Source of the DNA: a virus
Strand: one strand, 5' to 3'
Length of the DNA: 51,284 nucleotides
Virus record (IMG/VR): IMGVR_UViG_3300005518_000018
Coordinates: 1 to 51,284 of that record
Shown: positions 48,666 to 51,284 of the stretch, piece after piece
Layout of the letters: the number at the start of each line of letters is the position of its first letter
Numbering within the stretch: the first letter of the stretch is position 1
Notes under the pieces: generated by a model
Database searches by the model: none
Told to the model about the DNA's origin: nothing
The model's input: only the letters and a program-made list of their open reading frames with translations
Made by a program: the position numbers and the translations under genes

Positions 48666-48901
48666 CTCTTTGACATGCGTTTCTGCGCTGCGACCGCTCG
48701 CCGGGCTTTCCGGTTCGGCTTTTGTAACATCGGCGGCGCACTCGGCGGCTTGAACCTCGCCCAATCGGCCGCGCTCGCCGGGAACGTGTCGAACGACTGA
48801 GCCATTGACGCGAGCAATGCAAGCCGCGTGTTAACGACGGGTGAGGCTCTTGCGGAGTCTCCCGGTGTTGACGGGCTTCGAGGTTTTGCGTCTGTCTTCA
48901 T
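48662..48901 (-). CDS. Hypothetical basic protein, 79 aa
   Basis: From ATG 48901. Basic and Ser/Pro/Ala-rich (MKTDAKPRSPSTPGDSARAS) with one helical segment (LALLASMAQSFDTFPASAAD) and a Lys/Arg-rich end (NRKARRAVAAQKRMSKS). Largely disordered and probably nucleic-acid-binding by charge. Its stop lies in the downstream operator-like promoter. Confidence 0.5.
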   Translation of the reverse strand: MKTDAKPRSPSTPGDSARASPVVNTRLALLASMAQSFDTFPASAADWARFKPPSAPPMLQKPNRKARRAVAAQKRMSKS

Positions 48902-49142
48902 TGTGTTCGCTCCGCATGTATAGCAACGATGCAGGCACAGGATACCCCGCAACGCGGTCGCTTAGATACTCGGCCGTGTGCACCCTATGCAGCAACGAGT
49001 ATGCGGCTTGATGTGGGCGTCGCGCTTTGCGGTAGCCGGTCACGCGGTCGAATATTTCGGCGTCGTTCGGGAACGGGCTTTTGTCGGGCGTCGCGCGTAC
49101 GGTGTATCGGGGTTTCATCTTCACGGTTACGACGATGGACAT
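48831..49142 (-). CDS. Hypothetical protein, 103 aa
   Basis: ATG at 49142 with GGGAGG five bases upstream; the longer frame upstream is only a shadow of the hexanucleotide repeat. Basic, with two copies of a DRVTGY/DRVAGY motif (residues near 33 and 67), suggesting a short internal duplication: DAEIFDRVTGYRKARR and EYLSDRVAGYPVPASL. No family recognised. Confidence 0.55.
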   Translation of the reverse strand: MSIVVTVKMKPRYTVRATPDKSPFPNDAEIFDRVTGYRKARRPHQAAYSLLHRVHTAEYLSDRVAGYPVPASLLYMRSEHNEDRRKTSKPVNTGRLRKSLTRR

Positions 49143-49333
49143 GCGACCTCCCGCGCAAGCGCGGCTTCGGCTTCGGCTTCGGCTTCGGCTTCGGCTTCGG
49201 CTTCGGCTTCGGTGATTGCCTTCGCGACGCTCTTCACGCCGGGGCATTGTGTCAGTGTGCGCTTCCCCGCCTGTACCTCGATTATTTCGAGCTTTGCAAA
49301 CGCTAGCGCTAGTCTCAGTTCGGCGTCGCTCAC
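49127..49333 (-). CDS. Hypothetical protein with Glu-Ala repeat, 68 aa
   Basis: GTG start at 49333 overlaps the previous stop (GTGA). Residues 1-40 are helical (LALAFAKLEIIEVQAGKRTL); residues 42-58 are eight or more Glu-Ala dipeptides encoded by a tandem hexanucleotide repeat. The repeat would form a rigid acidic helix. Function unknown. Confidence 0.58.
   Translation of the reverse strand: MSDAELRLALAFAKLEIIEVQAGKRTLTQCPGVKSVAKAITEAEAEAEAEAEAEAEAALAREVACPSS
49163..49212. repeat. Tandem GGCTTC hexanucleotide repeat
   Basis: Eight perfect copies of GGCTTC (49163-49210), read on the minus strand as GAAGCC (Glu-Ala). Slippage would change the protein by two residues per unit without breaking the frame. 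Confidence 0.9.
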
Positions 49334-49470
49334 AACGGCGGCAACTCTACGGGGTCGGCCAGCACCGGAAAGCGTCGGTCACCCGTCCACAAGTGGCGGC
49401 TCGGCTCGTCGGTCGCGTCCCTGTACGCCATACGTACCGAATCGCGTACATCATCTCGTATCACTTCCAT
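49330..49470 (-). CDS. Hypothetical protein, 46 aa
   Basis: ATG at 49470 with GGGAG ten bases upstream, overlapping the previous gene's end. Charged sequence MEVIRDDVRDSVRMAYRDAT, then DEPSRHLWTGDRRFPVLADP. Coupled to the repeat-containing gene by GTGA. No family recognised. Confidence 0.55.
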   Translation of the reverse strand: MEVIRDDVRDSVRMAYRDATDEPSRHLWTGDRRFPVLADPVELPPL

Positions 49471-49724
49471 TTCGGCAATCTCCCGTTGCAGTAGTACATG
49501 TTGAGCGTGTCGTTGCTCATCTCAGGATAGAGACGGCACGAGCCGACCTTGATCGCCTCGGCGATACGCTCGCCGTTGTAGACGCACACGGCCGCCATGA
49601 TGGTGTCGCTATCGCGCACAGCTTCACGCGCCTGAGCTTCGCACAGTTGCGTCGGCACCTCTTGCGTACTCATCAGGCGTACGTCACCAAGCGCGACCCA
49701 CGTTATGAGTATGGCGAACATCAT
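49461..49724 (-). CDS. Exported or membrane-anchored small protein, 87 aa
   Basis: A hydrophobic N-terminus (MMFAILITWVALGDVRL) works as signal or anchor, followed by a small domain with four cysteines (LCEAQAREA, AAVCVYNGE, GSCRLYPE, YYCNGRLPKWK) likely to form two disulfides in the periplasm. ATG overlaps the upstream stop. Function unknown; perhaps superinfection exclusion by analogy only. Confidence 0.58.
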   Translation of the reverse strand: MMFAILITWVALGDVRLMSTQEVPTQLCEAQAREAVRDSDTIMAAVCVYNGERIAEAIKVGSCRLYPEMSNDTLNMYYCNGRLPKWK

Positions 49725-49894
49725 TCAGCCTGCCGCCGCGAAAAGATGGGCGCAAGCTCGCGGGGCGGCGTGGGTTCACGCGGTTCGCTGCGACGCTCTT
49801 CGCCGTAGACGCGTGCCATGTCAGCCTGTACGGCCTCGCGAATGATCCTATCCACGGGGTCGGCTTCGAGCTGCGGTCGTGCGTGTCTGTTCAT
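49721..49894 (-). CDS. Hypothetical protein, 57 aa
   Basis: ATG at 49894, first gene behind the promoter at 49904. Charged: MNRHARPQLEADPVDRIIRE, then AVQADMARVYGEERRSEP. The Pro/Glu/Arg-rich tail (REPTPPRELAPIFSRR) looks disordered. Coupled to the cysteine-rich small protein gene. No SD of note, and the message leader would be very short (about 3-5 bases). Confidence 0.5.
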   Translation of the reverse strand: MNRHARPQLEADPVDRIIREAVQADMARVYGEERRSEPREPTPPRELAPIFSRRQAE

Positions 49895-49946
49895 AGTGTG
49901 CGTAGGATACTGACGAGTTCGTCAGGGTGGCGTGACGCTAGTCACA
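49895..49946 (-). promoter_or_regulatory. Variant promoter-operator, cassette 8
   Basis: Minus strand -10 TATCCT (49909-49904) with a perfect 7-bp dyad CTGACGA-AC-TCGTCAG (49925-49910). The -35 position is GCCACC rather than TTGCAT, so activity may be weak or need help. The upstream dyad is partly kept (GTGACTAGCGTCAC, itself a palindrome). Confidence 0.65.
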
Positions 49947-50090
49947 GTTCAGCGTAATGAACTCTTGCCGGTGCCATTTGTCGAGCGAGCACCAACGCAC
50001 CCAAGGGTCGAAGCCGTCGCACCGTAGCGGCAACGTCCAGAACTCGAACGCCTCGACGGCCTCGACGACCTCGGGTAACGCTTCCTTCAT
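49938..50090 (-). CDS. Hypothetical protein, 50 aa
   Basis: ATG at 50090 overlaps the previous stop (ATGA). Acidic then Trp/Cys-rich: MKEALPEVVEAVEAFEFWTL, then PLRCDGFDPWVRWCSLDKWH. Three cysteines. Its TAG stop lies in cassette 8. No family recognised. Confidence 0.55.
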   Translation of the reverse strand: MKEALPEVVEAVEAFEFWTLPLRCDGFDPWVRWCSLDKWHRQEFITLNCD

Positions 50091-50545
50091 AGGTCTTCAC
50101 CGTACCTCGGGCTATCGTTCTGGTAATTGGTCTTGAGGCCGGGGCTGTTGCCTTCCTCGCGGATCACTTCGAGCGGCCACGTCAGCCCCGTGACGTTGTG
50201 CTCATCCTCGAACTTGTGCAGAGCTATCGCCATCGTCTGCGCGTCGCGTGCGCTGTCGTATGCGCCCACGGCGTTATACCCGCCGACCAGCGTCAGGAAG
50301 AACTCGCGCATGTTGAGCACGAGCGCACGCACGTCTTCGGGCTCTTCGGCCATCTGGAAACCCGACGGCACCATTTTCGCGACCGTGGCCGGGTCGATGA
50401 AATTTTCCAGCTCAGGCGGCGGCCGACTCGCTTCGAGAATCGCCTGCACCGCCCATTCGGGCACGTCGAACGGTTCGCCGTTCGTCGGGAAGTTGAACCC
50501 TACGTAATACTTGCGAGCCGTTGCAATGGCGTCTTCGCGTGTCAT
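50087..50545 (-). CDS. Hypothetical early protein, 152 aa
   Basis: ATG at 50545 with GAGG eight bases upstream. Helical N-terminus (TREDAIATARKYYVGFNFPT), a central Pro-rich region (EASRPPPELENFIDPATVAK) and a helical region (DVRALVLNMREFFLTLVGGY, then SARDAQTMAIALHKFEDEH). Soluble; no family recognised. A terminator-like hairpin lies just upstream (50556-50584), so read-through or an unseen promoter is needed. Confidence 0.65.
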   Translation of the reverse strand: MTREDAIATARKYYVGFNFPTNGEPFDVPEWAVQAILEASRPPPELENFIDPATVAKMVPSGFQMAEEPEDVRALVLNMREFFLTLVGGYNAVGAYDSARDAQTMAIALHKFEDEHNVTGLTWPLEVIREEGNSPGLKTNYQNDSPRYGEDL

Positions 50546-50555
50546 GGTGTACCTC

Positions 50556-50584
50556 AAAAGACCCCCGGCCGTGGGCACCGGGGG
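50556..50584 (-). terminator. Rho-independent terminator, leftward
   Basis: Minus strand: CCCCCGG (50584-50578), 9-base loop, CCGGGGG (50568-50562), then TCTTTT. Located between the 50592 and 50545 genes; may act as a partial attenuator within the unit. Confidence 0.75.
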
Positions 50585-50591
50585 CGGTTGG

Positions 50592-50990
50592 TTAGTCGGT
50601 TGGCGGGTCGAGTATGTCAACGATCCTGCGCAATGCTCCCCCGAGCTGCGCGTTAATTTCGTCGGTGTCTCCCGGCCGCGTCGCTGCGGCTAGGGCTTCC
50701 TTCGCTTCGTGCAAAGCGCTCTTCAATTCCCCCTCGGCGTCGTGAAAGGCGCGCATCATCAACGAGTCAACGCGGCGCGGCTTCGCTTGGTGTTGCGGGT
50801 TCGCGATCCCGAGCCGCTTGCATTGTTTGCAAGTCACCTCGGCGAACTCGCCCGCCACCTGTACCGACGAAAGCGGCTGGCCGCATAGCGTGTTGGTCAT
50901 GTGGAGCGACGCCACGCGCACCCAATGCAGCGCTACGGGCTTCTTTTCGATCACCGTGCCGCGTGGGGGTCGGCCCCTTCCGCGCGTCAC
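50592..50990 (-). CDS. Hypothetical zinc-knuckle protein, 132 aa
   Basis: GTG at 50990 overlaps the previous stop. Basic N-terminus (TRGRGRPPRGTVIEKKPVAL), then HWVRVASLHMTNTLCGQ and VTCKQCKRLG, giving His/Cys ligands for one zinc (layout of the zinc-finger proteins common in actino- and proteophages). The C-terminal 60 residues are a long helix (DAEGELKSALHEAKEALAAA). DNA or RNA binding is possible. Function unknown. Confidence 0.6.
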   Translation of the reverse strand: MTRGRGRPPRGTVIEKKPVALHWVRVASLHMTNTLCGQPLSSVQVAGEFAEVTCKQCKRLGIANPQHQAKPRRVDSLMMRAFHDAEGELKSALHEAKEALAAATRPGDTDEINAQLGGALRRIVDILDPPTD

Positions 50991-51178
50991 AGGCCGCCAC
51001 CGTCGGGCAGTTGCGGCACGCCAATCGCACGCAGCGCTTCGGCCTTGTCGGGCGTAATTGTCAGCTCTACAACCGCGTCGGTCGTCGTGCTCGCGATCCG
51101 AAGAAACCAGTAGCCGCCGGGGCTTTGGAAGGTGTTCGGCTTGCTGCGATAGATCGCCGCTAGGGTCGTGCGTTCCAT
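50987..51178 (-). CDS. Hypothetical early protein, 63 aa
   Basis: First gene behind cassette 10; ATG at 51178 with GAGG upstream. Beta-rich (YWFLRIASTTTDAVVELTIT) with a short helix (PDKAEALRAIGVPQL). Coupled to the next gene by GTGA. No family recognised. Confidence 0.62.
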   Translation of the reverse strand: MERTTLAAIYRSKPNTFQSPGGYWFLRIASTTTDAVVELTITPDKAEALRAIGVPQLPDGGGL

Positions 51179-51197
51179 GTGTTACCTCATGTTTGTG

Positions 51198-51256
51198 TCA
51201 GTGCCCCGCAAGCATACCGACGAACTCGTCAGCATGCAAGGGGGCGTCTGTCACAC
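51198..51256 (-). promoter_or_regulatory. Leftward promoter with palindromic operator, cassette 10
   Basis: Minus strand: -35 TTGCAT (51239-51234), 17-bp spacer CTGACGAGTTCGTCGG region, -10 TATGCT (51216-51211). Upstream GTGTGACAGAC keeps the conserved start but the second dyad is altered. It drives the genes from 51178. Confidence 0.82.
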
Positions 51257-51284
51257 TTTGAGCGATTCGGCGTGCGCCGCCTTC
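51251..51284 (-). CDS. C-terminal part of the end-spanning 26-aa ORF
   Basis: If the window is circular without overlap, the reading frame that starts at 47 and leaves at base 1 continues here as GKAAHAESLKV and stops at TGA (51253-51251), inside cassette 10 at the same GTGTGA that ends the 2251-2499 gene. This is the evidence for closure. Confidence 0.45.
   Translation of the reverse strand, partial: KAAHAESLKV

Noticed and set aside
1-51284. CRISPR arrays, tRNA genes, integrase or transposase genes
   Set aside because: I looked for spaced direct repeats, cloverleaf sequences and recombinase motifs and saw none. The repeated cassettes are promoters dispersed between genes, not a CRISPR array.

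Overview
The window looks like one complete genome of a tailed, contractile-tailed (myovirus) double-stranded DNA phage. The evidence is a full head-tail-baseplate-fibre-lysis series in canonical order, a full replication set, and no host genes. The DNA is GC-rich, and the protein families (DUF1073-type portal, DUF2213, DUF2184 capsid, DUF4054, DUF3383 sheath, DUF2612 baseplate) recall phages of Burkholderia and related beta-proteobacteria; this host assignment is an inference. I see no integrase, transposase, tRNA or CRISPR. The two window ends join directly into an intact 26-codon leftward ORF whose stop falls at the same place as in other copies of a repeated promoter cassette. The molecule is therefore probably circular or circularly permuted, and the cut point is arbitrary.

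Layout. (1) From 4438 leftward to 1, and continuing through the ends into 51284-47789, lie about 30 small, tightly packed leftward genes of mostly unknown function. They are read from repeated promoters that carry a palindromic operator. (2) 4439-4787 is an AT-rich divergent control region with nested palindromes. (3) 4788-33257 is one rightward structural block: small terminase, three coupled exported proteins, large terminase, portal, a Nudix/Mu-F-like fusion, DUF2213 scaffold/protease candidate, cement protein, major capsid, neck, sheath, tube, frameshifted tail chaperones, tape measure, baseplate, fibres, holin, endolysin and two exported proteins. It ends in a strong terminator at 33294-33333. 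(4) 33332-41132 runs leftward: a zinc/OB-like protein, a small HTH regulator between two operator-promoters, family A DNA polymerase, a DUF2815-like ssDNA-binding protein, a DUF2800 PD-(D/E)XK nuclease, a DUF1643 protein and a Pro-rich protein. (5) 41235-47621 runs rightward: a TOPRIM/Topo VI A-like protein, SF2 helicase, small membrane protein, VRR-NUC nuclease, TetR-like HTH protein and a primase-polymerase/SF3 helicase.

Regulation. At least seven near-identical leftward promoters (TTGCAT, 17 bp, TATGCT) have an imperfect palindrome GACGA-GT-TCGTC filling the spacer, usually with a second dyad about two helical turns upstream. Degenerate copies occur at further leftward promoters. The HTH gene at 34256-34516 is bracketed by two cassettes and is the obvious candidate repressor, so the early genes probably form one phage-encoded regulon.

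Other points of note. The ssDNA-binding protein ends at CTT TGA C, the exact core of the RF2 +1 frameshift site; a +1 shift would add 22 residues ending DADIPY, like the acidic tip of SSB. A separate 69-aa protein ends in DDIPF. Three 34-bp palindromes each begin directly after a TGA stop codon. A Nudix domain is built into the minor head protein, and signal-peptide-bearing fibre-like proteins sit between the terminase genes.
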